This document shows positions 33,284 through 42,835 of a DNA stretch of 64,000 nucleotides, piece by piece (positions within the stretch are counted from its first letter, which is position 1; each line of letters starts with the position of its first letter). Below the pieces are notes generated by a model. It made no database searches and was not told where the DNA came from. It worked only from the letters and a program-made list of their open reading frames with translations. The DNA comes from Mycolicibacterium sp. TUM20985. GTDB taxonomy: Bacteria; Actinomycetota; Actinomycetes; Mycobacteriales; Mycobacteriaceae. Made by a program: the position numbers and the translations under genes. The DNA lies in NCBI RefSeq assembly GCF_030295745.1, contig NZ_AP027291.1, positions 5,518,001 to 5,582,000 on the forward strand, in the 5' to 3' direction.

Positions 33284-34930
33284 ATGGCGATCACCGACCG
33301 CATCACCGGCCCACTCGGTCTGCTGACCACGATGGCGCGGGCCGGTGTGATCGCCCCGCTGCGGCCCGACAAGTACGTGCGGATCGCCGCCGCGATGGTG
33401 CGCGAGAACATGGGCATCACATCGGGTTTCGCGAGCGCTGCCCAGCGCTGCCCGGACCGGACCGGCCTGGTGGACGAGCTCGGTTCGCTGACGTGGCGCC
33501 AGATCGATCAGCGGGCCGACGCGTTGGCGGCCGCATTGCAGAATCTGCCCGGCGGCGCACCGCGCGTCATCGGGATCATGGCGCGCAATCACCGCGGCTT
33601 CGTCGAATCGCTGGTCGCGGCCAACCGGATCGGTGCGGATGTGCTGCTGCTCAACACGTCCTTCGCGGGACCCGCTCTCGCCGAAGTCGTTTCGCGGGAG
33701 AAGGCCGATGCGGTCGTCTACGACGAGGAATTCGCACCCACGGTCGACCGCGCGCTCGCCGATCGTCCCGACGCGGTGCGGATCGTGGCGTGGACCGAAA
33801 CGCCGCAGCGCGGTCTCACCGTCGAGGGGTTGATTGGCGCGCACATCGGTGAACACCCGCGGCGGGCAGAGGGCAGGTCCAAGGTCATCCTGCTGACGTC
33901 CGGGACGACGGGAACTCCCAAGGGCGCCAGCCACTCCGGCGGCAGCCCGATGACGCTCAAGGGAATCCTGGACCGAACCCCCTGGCGGGCAGAGGAAGTC
34001 ACCGTCGTCGTGGCACCGATGTTCCACGCGTGGGGCTTCTCGCAGCTGGCATTCGCGGCGTCCCTTGCGTGCACGATCGTCACCCGTCGAAAGTTCGACC
34101 CCGAGGCGACGCTCGCGCTCGTCGACGAGCATCGAGCGACCGGATTATGCGTCGTCCCAGTCATGTTCGACCGGATCATGGCCCTACCCGACGACGTTCT
34201 GGACCGGTACAGCGGACGCTCGCTGCGGTTCGCCGCCGCATCCGGTTCTCGGATGCGGCCCGACGTCGTCACCAGTTTCATGGACCGCTTCGGCGACGTC
34301 GTCTACAACAACTACAACGCCACCGAGGCGGGCATGATCGCCACCGCGACGCCCGCCGACCTGCGCGCGGCGCCCGACACCGCGGGCCGACCCGCCGAGG
34401 GCACCGACATCCGGATCCTCGACGCCGACCGCCGGGAGGTGCCCACCGGCGACGTGGGCACGATCTTCGTGCGCAACTCCACGCAGTTCGACGGCTACAC
34501 CTCGGGTGCCACCAAGGACTTCGACGACGACTACATGTCCAGCGGCGACGTCGGTTACGTCGACGACGCGGGCCGACTGTTCGTGGTGGGCCGCGACGAC
34601 GAGATGATCGTCTCGGGCGGCGAGAACGTCTACCCCATCGAGGTGGAGACGACGCTGGCGGCCCACCGGGAGGTCACCGAGGCGTTCGTCCTCGGCGTGG
34701 ACGACGAGCAGTACGGCCAGCGGCTGGTGGCCTTCGTGGTACTGGCCACCGGCGCGGCCGCCACTGCCGACGACCTCAAGGGCCACGTTCGCGAGAATCT
34801 GGCGAACTACAAGGTCCCCAGGGACATCGTGGTGCTCGCCGACCTGCCTCGAGGCAGCACTGGCAAGATCTCACGACGTGACCTTCAAGCGCTCCTTCCC
34901 CCGGATGCCGATGGCCCTCAGACGTCGTAG
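33284..34930 (+). CDS. fadD12: Fatty-acyl-CoA ligase FadD12
   Basis: The 548-residue adenylate-forming enzyme activates a fatty or related acid to its CoA thioester. The P-loop-like motif is LLTSGTTGTPKG, the adenine motif YNNYNATEAG, and the hinge region GRDDEMIVSGGENVYP; the C-terminal catalytic lysine is in STGKISRRDL. It begins five bases after the acyltransferase stop and overlaps lipO. Its neighbours identify it as the fadD12 (Rv1427c) equivalent. Confidence 0.9.
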   Translation: MAITDRITGPLGLLTTMARAGVIAPLRPDKYVRIAAAMVRENMGITSGFASAAQRCPDRTGLVDELGSLTWRQIDQRADALAAALQNLPGGAPRVIGIMARNHRGFVESLVAANRIGADVLLLNTSFAGPALAEVVSREKADAVVYDEEFAPTVDRALADRPDAVRIVAWTETPQRGLTVEGLIGAHIGEHPRRAEGRSKVILLTSGTTGTPKGASHSGGSPMTLKGILDRTPWRAEEVTVVVAPMFHAWGFSQLAFAASLACTIVTRRKFDPEATLALVDEHRATGLCVVPVMFDRIMALPDDVLDRYSGRSLRFAAASGSRMRPDVVTSFMDRFGDVVYNNYNATEAGMIATATPADLRAAPDTAGRPAEGTDIRILDADRREVPTGDVGTIFVRNSTQFDGYTSGATKDFDDDYMSSGDVGYVDDAGRLFVVGRDDEMIVSGGENVYPIEVETTLAAHREVTEAFVLGVDDEQYGQRLVAFVVLATGAAATADDLKGHVRENLANYKVPRDIVVLADLPRGSTGKISRRDLQALLPPDADGPQTS

Positions 34931-36143
34931 GCGCTACCCGCTGCTGCGGGCCGCCGCGGAGGTCGTGAACGCAGCCAACGCCGTGCGCCCGCTGGGCCGG
35001 GAGGGGTACGTCACGCTGCCGGTGTTCGCGTTCGGCTGGCCGACCGGTGAGGCCGCGCCCGTGGTGGCGGGTGCGTCGATGCTCGACGCGGTCCGACGGG
35101 GTCTGCGTGGCGACTTCGCGGGGCCGCGCGGCCGGATCGCGTTGGCCCTGACGGTCTTTGCCTGGGGCCTGCTGGGTCGTGTGTACTACCGCAGCTGGAA
35201 GTCTCAGGACTTCTTCGAGGAGCCGCTTCGCATGGCGCTCGGCGACGACTACGCGGAGATCGCCGCCAAGGAGGAGCGTCGCCGTCGCCGCGGCGGGGTG
35301 CTGCGCACGTCGTGGGCGCGACGCCAGTACGTCAAGAAGACCGACATCATCCGCTACGGCCCGCACCGAGCCAACGTCGCCGACGTCTGGCATCGCGCCG
35401 ACCTCCCTCGCGACGGGAAGGCACCCGTGCTGCTGCAGGTACCCGGCGGCGCATGGGCGATCGGAATGCGACGCCCGCAGGCCTACCCACTGATGACCCA
35501 CATGTCCGAACGCGGGTGGATTTGCGTGTCGATGGCCTACCGGGTGAGCCCGCGCCACACCTGGCCCGCCCACATCGTCGACGTGAAGCGCGCGCTGGCC
35601 TGGGTGAAGGAGAACATCGCCGACTACGGCGGCGACCCCGACTTCGTGGCGATCACCGGCGGATCGGCGGGCGGCCATCTGACCGCGCTGGCGGCGCTGA
35701 CCCCCAACGAGCCGCAATGGCAACCGGGTTTCGAGGCGGCCGACACGTCGGTGGTGGCGGCGGTGCCGATCTACGGCCGCTACGACTGGTTCTCCCGCGA
35801 GGGGTCCGGTCGAGGAGAGTTCATCGCCATCCTGCAGCGCTACATCGTGAAGAAGCGGTTCGCCGGAAACCGGCAGCTGTACCTGGATGCGTCACCGATC
35901 ACCAAGGTCCGCACCGACGCGCCACCGTTCTTCGTCCTGCACGGCACCGACGACTCCATCATCCCGGTCGGCGAGGGCCGGGAGTTCGCCGACGCGCTCG
36001 GCCAGAAGTCCGACGACACCGTCGTCTACGCCGAAATCCCGCACGCGCAGCACGCATTCGACTTCTTCGGCTCACCCCACGGGCACTACACCGCGATCGC
36101 GGTCGCGCACTTCCTCGACTGGGTCAAGGCCAAGCGCCATTAG
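34878..36143 (+). CDS. lipO: Esterase/lipase LipO (alpha/beta hydrolase)
   Basis: The 421-residue alpha/beta hydrolase has an N-terminal hydrophobic region (about residues 88-105), then the oxyanion PGGAW motif, the nucleophile elbow GGSAGGH, and Asp/His of the triad in HGTDDSIIP and AQHAFDFF. The length equals M. tuberculosis LipO (Rv1426c, ~420). The GTG start overlaps fadD12 by 53 bases; ATG 34905 or 34911 are alternatives. It is clearly paralogous to lipC at 39154-40377. Its last four bases overlap the convergent DUF4185 gene. Confidence 0.88.
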   Translation: MTFKRSFPRMPMALRRRRRYPLLRAAAEVVNAANAVRPLGREGYVTLPVFAFGWPTGEAAPVVAGASMLDAVRRGLRGDFAGPRGRIALALTVFAWGLLGRVYYRSWKSQDFFEEPLRMALGDDYAEIAAKEERRRRRGGVLRTSWARRQYVKKTDIIRYGPHRANVADVWHRADLPRDGKAPVLLQVPGGAWAIGMRRPQAYPLMTHMSERGWICVSMAYRVSPRHTWPAHIVDVKRALAWVKENIADYGGDPDFVAITGGSAGGHLTALAALTPNEPQWQPGFEAADTSVVAAVPIYGRYDWFSREGSGRGEFIAILQRYIVKKRFAGNRQLYLDASPITKVRTDAPPFFVLHGTDDSIIPVGEGREFADALGQKSDDTVVYAEIPHAQHAFDFFGSPHGHYTAIAVAHFLDWVKAKRH

Positions 36144-37567
36144 GGCAGGACGGTGTGCATCAACATGACGTTGTATGCCGACCACAGCGAAAGGTTGTAG
36201 TACAGCTCCTTACCCGTCGACCAGGGATGCAGGTACGGCGCGTAGATACCCCCGGGGAACTGCCCGGACGTCACCAACACCTGTTCGGGACTCCACGGTC
36301 CCTGCGGGGTCGGCGACGTCCGCATCACGACGTCGTTGGCTCCGTTGCAGTACAGCGCGAGGTACTGCTTGAGATAGGTGTTGTACTGCGCCGACATCTC
36401 GCCCACCGGGCCGGGAATCACCGGGGTCGCCGCCGCCGGGTTGCCAGGGACCCACGACCCGTTGTCTGAGTTCCAGTATTCGTACTTCGTCAGGTCGGGG
36501 ATGAAACCCGGCGAGACGCGCGCCACGTAGGCCGCGCCGCCGCGACCGTTCGGCGTGCCATACGTGTACAGGTACTGATCTCCGGGCCCCGGCTTGAGGA
36601 AGGCCCCCATCTGGAACTTCTCATTGCCCGCCCCCGGCGTGCGGATGGTGCCCGGGTAGACACCCCAGGTCTCCCCGTTGTCGGGCGACATCGCGATCGC
36701 CGAGTAATTGGTGGACCACGCGCCGTTGGCGTCCCAACTCCTGATGGACATGAAGTTCAGGTACTGCTTCCCGCCCGCCGAGATGCCCGCCGTCGGGATG
36801 ATGCCGGTCTCCTGCGGCGCCTGCCCGATGGTGTTGATGATCTGCTTGGAGATGCCCGGCCGCCATACGGGCGATCCCGAATACTTATTGGCGACAACGC
36901 CATTGGGTACGGCGATGGTGTTCGCCAAAGAACGGTCCTGGCTGCGGAAGAGCGCGTTGTACCGCCACTGCTTACCGGGGATGCCGCAGAAGCCGTTGGT
37001 GTCACCGAAGGCCATCAGCACCTGGTTGTTGGCGGGGTCGCCGTTGTCCCACATGATCCCGAGGTCGGTCCCAGTGATGGCGAACTTCTCGACGGTGTCG
37101 TTGGGGCTGTCCGGCCCGGTGACCCACCCCACGAGCGACGTCCCCGGCGGAGCGGTGGACACCGGCGCGGGCGCGGCTACCGGCGCGGGAGCTGGCTGCA
37201 CCGCGGCGGGTTGCTGCGGGGTGGCCGCACCGGCGGGATTTGGCGAGGGCACGACAGCGGCTTGCTGGCGGACCGGCGCGACGGGCGGTGGAGTGAGCGC
37301 CTTGAGCAGGGCGGGCAACAGTCCCAGTTTCGGCAGTGGCGCTGCATCGTTCGCACCGGCAGGCTTGTGTCCGATCGGTCGGTTGAAGGGCGCTATGCCC
37401 GAGGGACTGGGAATCTCGAATGCCTGACCGGGCAGCGGCTGGGCTGCCGCGGCGGCCCCCTCACACGGTTCCGCGTTTGCCAGTGGTGCGACGCCGAGGA
37501 CCGCGCACAATCCGACGGCAGCCGCCGACGCGATCGATGCGGAGGCGATTCGACGACCCGGCGACAT
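36140..37567 (-). CDS. Secreted DUF4185 protein
   Basis: The 475-residue exported protein has an Arg-rich signal peptide ending near residue 32 (ANAEP), a Pro/Ala-rich linker (about residues 90-145) and a C-terminal DUF4185 domain with a beta-propeller-like repeat pattern (GSPVWRPG, YLYTYGTPNG). DUF4185 proteins resemble glycan-active propellers, and some are known to degrade arabinan-type polymers, but activity cannot be assigned here. An AAAGG ribosome site precedes the ATG. The Pro-rich linker suggests a cell-wall-spanning tether. Confidence 0.82.
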   Translation of the reverse strand: MSPGRRIASASIASAAAVGLCAVLGVAPLANAEPCEGAAAAAQPLPGQAFEIPSPSGIAPFNRPIGHKPAGANDAAPLPKLGLLPALLKALTPPPVAPVRQQAAVVPSPNPAGAATPQQPAAVQPAPAPVAAPAPVSTAPPGTSLVGWVTGPDSPNDTVEKFAITGTDLGIMWDNGDPANNQVLMAFGDTNGFCGIPGKQWRYNALFRSQDRSLANTIAVPNGVVANKYSGSPVWRPGISKQIINTIGQAPQETGIIPTAGISAGGKQYLNFMSIRSWDANGAWSTNYSAIAMSPDNGETWGVYPGTIRTPGAGNEKFQMGAFLKPGPGDQYLYTYGTPNGRGGAAYVARVSPGFIPDLTKYEYWNSDNGSWVPGNPAAATPVIPGPVGEMSAQYNTYLKQYLALYCNGANDVVMRTSPTPQGPWSPEQVLVTSGQFPGGIYAPYLHPWSTGKELYYNLSLWSAYNVMLMHTVLP

Positions 37568-37710
37568 GTCACACCTTTCACAGGGGACGTCGCGGTGACG
37601 TCGACAGCTAACAAACTGTGACGATAGTGACTAATGGGACTGTTGTGCCCAATGTGTGCCGGCTTGGTATCCGTCCGTGACCGTGTCGCAACCAAAGCGG
37701 AGCAAACCAA

Positions 37711-37728
37711 CCGGCGCGATCGCGCCGG
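37711..37728. terminator. Perfect 18-bp palindrome after the WS/DGAT gene
   Basis: CCGGCGCGATCGCGCCGG lies five bases downstream of the stop of the leftward WS/DGAT gene. The GC-rich inverted repeat could fold as a terminator hairpin (7-bp stem with a GATC loop). It may instead be a protein-binding palindrome in the promoter region of the DUF4185 gene. Confidence 0.45.
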
Positions 37729-37733
37729 CCGAC

Positions 37734-39149
37734 TCAGGGCGCCATCACCCCTTCGACGACCGTCAGCTCCGCCGAAAGCCCTGCCGCATGCCGAATCTCG
37801 ATGAACGCCTGCACCATCGCATCGGTCAGCTCGTGCGCATCCTCGAGTGTCGCTCCGTCAGAGAGCACCGAGATGTTCAACTGGTCGACGTAGCTCCACA
37901 CCGTGATGTTGAGCCCGCTGCCGGTCGTGAGCGGACCCACCGAGTAGATCTCGGTCACCAGCGCGCCGCCGACACGGCCGTGCTCGCGAGGGCCCGGGAC
38001 GTTGCTGATGGGCAGGTTGAGCACCTTGTTCTGCCCATCCTTGTTGGCCAGCCACCGGAACATCGCCTCGGCGGGGGCAGGCGGAAAGTATGCCGACCAC
38101 CGGCTCACCAGTTCCGGACCCATCAGGTGGTGCGTCTCCTTGGCCGACACCGCGGCGTCGTGTACGGCCTGCACTCGCTCGAGCGGATCCGCCATCTCCA
38201 CCGGAAGCGTCATCATCACACCGGTGAAGTAGTTGCCCGAGATGCGATCGCGCGAGAAGTCGAAACTCACTGGGACGGAAGCCAACAGCGGGTGGTCGGC
38301 ACGTCCGTCGTACTTCTCCAGAAGCCGCCGCAATGCCCCGGCCGAGATCGCCAGGACCATGTCGTTGATGGTCACGCCCAGATGCTTGCCGGTCTCCTTG
38401 ACGTCGGCGAGTGACAACGTGGCCGTCGCGAACCGGCGAGTCCCGTCGACCATGTGGTTCATGAAGCTGGGCGGTGGGGTGAATGGGCGCGTCAGCTCCG
38501 GGCCCAACTTGCGCGAGCTCTCGTGCACCCGGCTCATCCCCTGCGCCGTATACCGCATCACGCTCGGCAGCCGTCCGATCTGGCGGAGGTGATCGCCGAA
38601 GGCCGTCCGGACGAGTTCCCCCTTGGTCGGCGCCGGATCGGTGGCGTAGGAATCCCGGTCGTCGGGAGCCGTCTGGAGATCCATCCCCCGCGCCATCAGA
38701 TTGGCCGACGCGACACCATCGGCGAGCGCGTGGTGGATCTTGCCGAGCACCGCAATCCGGCCGTCGGCGAGACCCTCGATGAAGTACATCTCCCACAGCG
38801 GGCGGGCGCGATCCAACGGCGTGCTGGCAATCTCACCGACGGCGTCGTCGAGCTGGCGCCGCCCGCCCGGGCTCTCCACCCGGTATGGCCGGATGTGGTA
38901 TTCCAGGTCGACTTCGCAGTTCTCCCGCCACATCGGATGGTGGAACTTGAAGGGGATGTCGACCAGTTCGTAGCGGAACGGATAGAGCTTGTGCAGCCTG
39001 CCGTGGATGACCTTGCGGAAGTCGTCGATGCCGAACGTCCGGTCGCCGAGCTCGTCGAGCGCGATCACCGCCAGTTTCAGCGTGTGCATGTGCACCGTCG
39101 GCGTCTCGCTGTAGAGGAGTACCGCGTCCCACCCGCTGAGCCTCTTCAC
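37734..39149 (-). CDS. Wax ester synthase/diacylglycerol acyltransferase (WS/DGAT, Rv0221-like)
   Basis: The 471-residue enzyme of the WS/DGAT family makes triacylglycerol or wax esters from acyl-CoA. The catalytic motif HHxxxDG is present as KIHHALADGVAS, and the second family block is NLPISNVPGPRE. It is four bases downstream of lipC on the same strand, matching the M. tuberculosis lipC-Rv0221 pair (Rv0220-Rv0221). The pairing suggests storage-lipid turnover and synthesis in one operon. Confidence 0.9.
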   Translation of the reverse strand: MKRLSGWDAVLLYSETPTVHMHTLKLAVIALDELGDRTFGIDDFRKVIHGRLHKLYPFRYELVDIPFKFHHPMWRENCEVDLEYHIRPYRVESPGGRRQLDDAVGEIASTPLDRARPLWEMYFIEGLADGRIAVLGKIHHALADGVASANLMARGMDLQTAPDDRDSYATDPAPTKGELVRTAFGDHLRQIGRLPSVMRYTAQGMSRVHESSRKLGPELTRPFTPPPSFMNHMVDGTRRFATATLSLADVKETGKHLGVTINDMVLAISAGALRRLLEKYDGRADHPLLASVPVSFDFSRDRISGNYFTGVMMTLPVEMADPLERVQAVHDAAVSAKETHHLMGPELVSRWSAYFPPAPAEAMFRWLANKDGQNKVLNLPISNVPGPREHGRVGGALVTEIYSVGPLTTGSGLNITVWSYVDQLNISVLSDGATLEDAHELTDAMVQAFIEIRHAAGLSAELTVVEGVMAP

Positions 39150-39153
39150 GCAG

Positions 39154-40377
39154 CTATATAACCGCCCTTGTCCCGTTGATCATCTGGTTTCGATGAACTT
39201 CGTTGAGGAACAAGCCAATTGCGGTGGCCATCGACCCGGTGCGGGCGCCGTCGGTCATGTCGAAACCGTGTCCGGCGCCCGGCAGCTCGACGTAGCCGAC
39301 GACGGAGCGCGAGTCACCCCGCAGCTTCTCGACGAAGTCCCTGGCCTGCTGCACCGGGATGATGGTGTCCGCGCTGCCGTGGATGACGAGGAACGGTGGC
39401 GCCTCGGCGTGCGTGCGCGCGATCGGTGACGCCTTGCGGTAGATCTCGGGATGCCTGGCGATTCGGCGCTTCACGACGACCCGTTCCAGGAAGTCGACGA
39501 ACTGCACCCGCTCGACCGACGAGCGGTCCTCCCAGTCGTAGCGACCGTAGATGCCGACGACGGCGTCCACGGAGGTGTCCGAACCGGCGGGTAGCTCCGT
39601 CTGCGCCTCGGGGTCGTTGGGCGTGAGACCGGCCAACGCCGCCAGGTGTCCACCGGCCGAACAGCCCGCCAACGCGAGGAAGTTGCGGTCGCCGCCGAAC
39701 TTGTCCACGTTCGCGTGCGCCCATGCGATCGCCGTCTTGACGTCGGTGAGGTGCTGCGGCCAGCGGTGATGCGGCGCGACGCGGTAGTCGATCGAGAGGC
39801 AGACCCACCCCATCTCGGCCAGGTGGGACATGAGGGCGTAGCCCTGCAGGATCCGGCTGCCGTGCACCCAGGCGCCGCCGGGCACGAACAACAGCACCGG
39901 TGCCGGTTGTGCGGGCAGCTCCTTGGGCCGCCACACGTCCAGCACCTGAGAAGGGCTGTCGCCGTAGCGAACCGACGTGCGGTACACGTTGCGACGGTGC
40001 TCGAGCGCCTTCCAGACGGGTGGAGTGCGCTGAGGTGCAGGCCATTCGACGTCGAGGGTCTTCATGGGCATCACGTTCCGCAGCGCCGCCTCGGTGACGG
40101 CGTTGGTGACGTCGCGCTCGCGCTTCTTCACCTCGCCGATGCCGGGGGTGAACCACGACTTCACCGCGGCGCTCACAAAGCTCGGGGTCTGACGAACGCC
40201 CCAGATGCTCATCGCGGTGGCGCCACCGAGGGGTTCGAGGTATCGGCCGACCAGTGGCAACGTCGCCGCCGCAACGCTCATCGCCAGCATGTGGTCGGCC
40301 GGGCCGGCCCTGAGCAGCCAGCGCAACCGGGTGGTCTTCGTCGGGCCGGGGTACCGGGTATCCGGTCGTGCCGTCAT
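39154..40377 (-). CDS. lipC: Esterase LipC (alpha/beta hydrolase)
   Basis: The 407-residue esterase has PGGAWVHGSR (oxyanion hole), the nucleophile elbow AGCSAGGHLAALAG, and triad segments VIHGSADTIIP and GAGHGFDM. Its sequence and the following WS/DGAT gene identify it with M. tuberculosis LipC (Rv0220, 403 residues), a cell-envelope esterase. ATG 40377 is supported by TACGGT (40384-40389), which places a leaderless start there; a GTG at 40410 is the alternative. It is paralogous to lipO in this window. Confidence 0.9.
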   Translation of the reverse strand: MTARPDTRYPGPTKTTRLRWLLRAGPADHMLAMSVAAATLPLVGRYLEPLGGATAMSIWGVRQTPSFVSAAVKSWFTPGIGEVKKRERDVTNAVTEAALRNVMPMKTLDVEWPAPQRTPPVWKALEHRRNVYRTSVRYGDSPSQVLDVWRPKELPAQPAPVLLFVPGGAWVHGSRILQGYALMSHLAEMGWVCLSIDYRVAPHHRWPQHLTDVKTAIAWAHANVDKFGGDRNFLALAGCSAGGHLAALAGLTPNDPEAQTELPAGSDTSVDAVVGIYGRYDWEDRSSVERVQFVDFLERVVVKRRIARHPEIYRKASPIARTHAEAPPFLVIHGSADTIIPVQQARDFVEKLRGDSRSVVGYVELPGAGHGFDMTDGARTGSMATAIGLFLNEVHRNQMINGTRAVI

Positions 40378-40466
40378 TGAGCGACCGTACCCCGTGAACC
40401 GCGGGTACACGACACATGACCAAAGTTGTCTACCAATCCCCGGCCCACGGTGGTTAAGTCGATGGT

Positions 40467-42659
40467 GTGGGCAACTCAGCGTTAGCGATCACCGACGAAC
40501 ACCGCGAACTCGCCAATGCGGCGAATGGTCAGCTCAACAGGCTCAAGAGCCGAGTCGCAGCAAGGGCCACCCTGGACGGGGACTCCAATCACCCCGCCGA
40601 CCTGTGGTCGGCCGCGGTGGCCGTCGGCTGGCCGGGGCTGGCCATTCCCGAGGAATACGGCGGGTCCGGTTTCGGCCTGTCGGAGTTGGCCGTCGTGCTG
40701 GAGGCCCAGGGCCGCGAACTATGTCCGGGCCCCTTCCTGCCGAGCGTGTCGGCCGCGGTGGTGATCGACCGCTGCGGTGACGATGTGCTCAGAACACAGC
40801 TAATGCCGGGGCTGGCCGACGGCAGCGTCGTCGGCGCCGTCGGACTGGCCGGCAGCGTCACCATCGGATCGGATCTGACGGTGACGGGTGAGAGCCCCGT
40901 CGTGCTCGGTGCGCCGGATGCCGACCTCCTCGTCCTCGTCGCGGGAGATGACGTCATCGTCCTGGACGCGAAGGCCGACGGTGTCACGGTGACGGCCCTG
41001 CCGGCATTGGACACCACCCGCAGCGTCGGATCGGTGAGGCTCAGCGGCGTGACGGTCGGCCCCGAGCGCGTGCTCCGCGGTGCCACCCGACGGGCGCGAA
41101 CCGCGTTCCGCACGCTGGCTTCGGCCGAAGCCGTCGGAATCAGTTGGGCCGCTTTGGAGATGGCGGTGGAATACGCCAAGGTGCGCGAGCAGTTCGGCCG
41201 CACCATCGGCACGTTCCAGGCGGTCAAGCACCACGCCGCGAACATGCTCGTCGGCGCCGAGCAGACCACGGCGGCCAGTTGGGATGCCGCCCGCGCCGAC
41301 GATCTCGACGGCGCCTGGTTCGCCGCGGCCGTGGCCGCGGCGCATGCCGGTCAAGCGTCGGTGGCCAACGCGGAGTGCAACATTCAGTTGCACGGCGGGA
41401 TCGGGTTCACCTGGGAGCACGATGCGCACCTCTACCTGCGCCGGGCCCGCACGCTCGCCGCGATCATCGCCGACGGGGCCGACCCCCTCGTCGACATCGT
41501 CGAGGCGCAGCGCAGTGGACAGGCCCACGGCGCCTCCTTCACCTTGCCCGAGGAGGCCGAACGATTCCGCGCGCCCGCGCGCGAGGCCGTCGCCACGTGG
41601 GGTGGCCTGCCCGCCGAGAAGCGCCGCGACTTCCTGGTGGACTCCGGCTACCTGGTGCCGCACTGGCCGAAGCCCTGGGGCCGGGACGCCGGAGTGCTGG
41701 AGCAGTTGATCATCGAAGAGGAATTCGGTCCCGGGGCGACGGGGGTAAGAGGTGGCGTCGAGCGCGCCGACATGGGCATCACGGGCTGGGTCACGCTGAC
41801 GATCGCCCAGGCAGGAAACGACGAGCAGCGCGAACGCTGGGTCGAACCGGTCCTGCGCGGCGAGGTGATGTGGTGCCAACTGTTCTCCGAGCCCGGCGCC
41901 GGTTCCGATGCCGCCGCGGTGCGTACGTCGGCCAAGAAGGTCGACGGCGGCTGGCTGATCAACGGCCAGAAGGTATGGACCAGCCTGGCGCACCAATGCC
42001 AGTGGGGGTTGGCCACCGTCCGCACCGATCCCGACGCCGCCAAGCACGCAGGCGTCACGATGGTCGCAATCGACATGGCGGCCCCCGGGGTGACGATCAA
42101 TCCGCTCCGGGGCCTCACCGGTCACGCCCACTTCAACGAGGTCTTCTTCGACGACGTCTTCGTGCCCGATTCCGACGTCGTCGGCGAGGTGAACCGCGGC
42201 TGGCTGGTGGCCCGCGCGACACTCGGAAACGAACGCATCTCGATCGGTGGCGGTTCGTCGGCACCCACGGGATTCACGCTCGAAGCTCTGGTCAAGCTGC
42301 TCGACGGCGGGTCGGCCGAGACCTCGGCGGCCTACGTGCGGCGGGTGGGTGAGGTGATCGCCGGGGCCCACACGCTACGGCTGCTCAACCTGAGGCGGGT
42401 CACCCGCGCCATCGCGGGCGCCGAGCCGGGACCCGAGGGGAACGTCACCAAACTGCTCCTGGCCGAGCAGTCCCAGCGACTGACCGAGCTGGGCATGGAG
42501 CTGGCCGGGTCGGCCGCCGTCGTCGGGCAGACCCCCGAGCTGACGACGACCTACCTGGGCAACCGCGCGATGACGATCGCGGGCGGCACCTCGGAGATCA
42601 CTCGCAACACGATCGCCGAACGCATCCTCGGACTGCCGCGGGATCCGCTGCTGAAGTAG
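40467..42659 (+). CDS. Double-length (fused) acyl-CoA dehydrogenase, FadE6/FadE34 type
   Basis: The 730-residue protein contains two acyl-CoA dehydrogenase modules. Residues ~1-345 resemble a small-type chain (VREQFGRTIGTFQAVKHH, LHGGIGFTWEHDAHLYL). Residues ~370-730 resemble a large-type chain (QLFSEPGAGSDAAA, INGQKVWTSLAHQ, IAGGTSEITRNTIAERIL). It is thus a single-chain equivalent of the heteromeric pair at 29613-31774 and matches the ~731-residue FadE6 of M. tuberculosis in design. The substrate is probably a bulky CoA ester. It is divergent from lipC. Confidence 0.87.
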   Translation: MGNSALAITDEHRELANAANGQLNRLKSRVAARATLDGDSNHPADLWSAAVAVGWPGLAIPEEYGGSGFGLSELAVVLEAQGRELCPGPFLPSVSAAVVIDRCGDDVLRTQLMPGLADGSVVGAVGLAGSVTIGSDLTVTGESPVVLGAPDADLLVLVAGDDVIVLDAKADGVTVTALPALDTTRSVGSVRLSGVTVGPERVLRGATRRARTAFRTLASAEAVGISWAALEMAVEYAKVREQFGRTIGTFQAVKHHAANMLVGAEQTTAASWDAARADDLDGAWFAAAVAAAHAGQASVANAECNIQLHGGIGFTWEHDAHLYLRRARTLAAIIADGADPLVDIVEAQRSGQAHGASFTLPEEAERFRAPAREAVATWGGLPAEKRRDFLVDSGYLVPHWPKPWGRDAGVLEQLIIEEEFGPGATGVRGGVERADMGITGWVTLTIAQAGNDEQRERWVEPVLRGEVMWCQLFSEPGAGSDAAAVRTSAKKVDGGWLINGQKVWTSLAHQCQWGLATVRTDPDAAKHAGVTMVAIDMAAPGVTINPLRGLTGHAHFNEVFFDDVFVPDSDVVGEVNRGWLVARATLGNERISIGGGSSAPTGFTLEALVKLLDGGSAETSAAYVRRVGEVIAGAHTLRLLNLRRVTRAIAGAEPGPEGNVTKLLLAEQSQRLTELGMELAGSAAVVGQTPELTTTYLGNRAMTIAGGTSEITRNTIAERILGLPRDPLLK

Positions 42660-42780
42660 TCCTTCGGGGGGTGGCCTGCGGACACGGTATGACGTCGATG
42701 CCGGTTACGTTACGGCCGCAGACGTGGCGAGACGTGAGCGGCTGTGCCAAGCTCTGTGTCCGTGACGAGCAAATTCGGCC

Positions 42781-42808
42781 GCGTAACCGATGTGGTAATC
42801 GGGTACGC
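42781..42808. promoter_or_regulatory. Imperfect 11+11 bp inverted repeat upstream of the septum-formation gene
   Basis: GCGTAACCGAT (42781-42791) and ATCGGGTACGC (42798-42808) pair at 10 of 11 positions around a 6-base spacer, 27 bp before GTG 42836. It may be an operator. Because it lies in the 176-bp gap after the leftmost gene of the same strand, it could also be a terminator for the dehydrogenase. Confidence 0.35.
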
Positions 42809-42835
42809 GCCGAACATGCGACGGGCTAGGTATTC

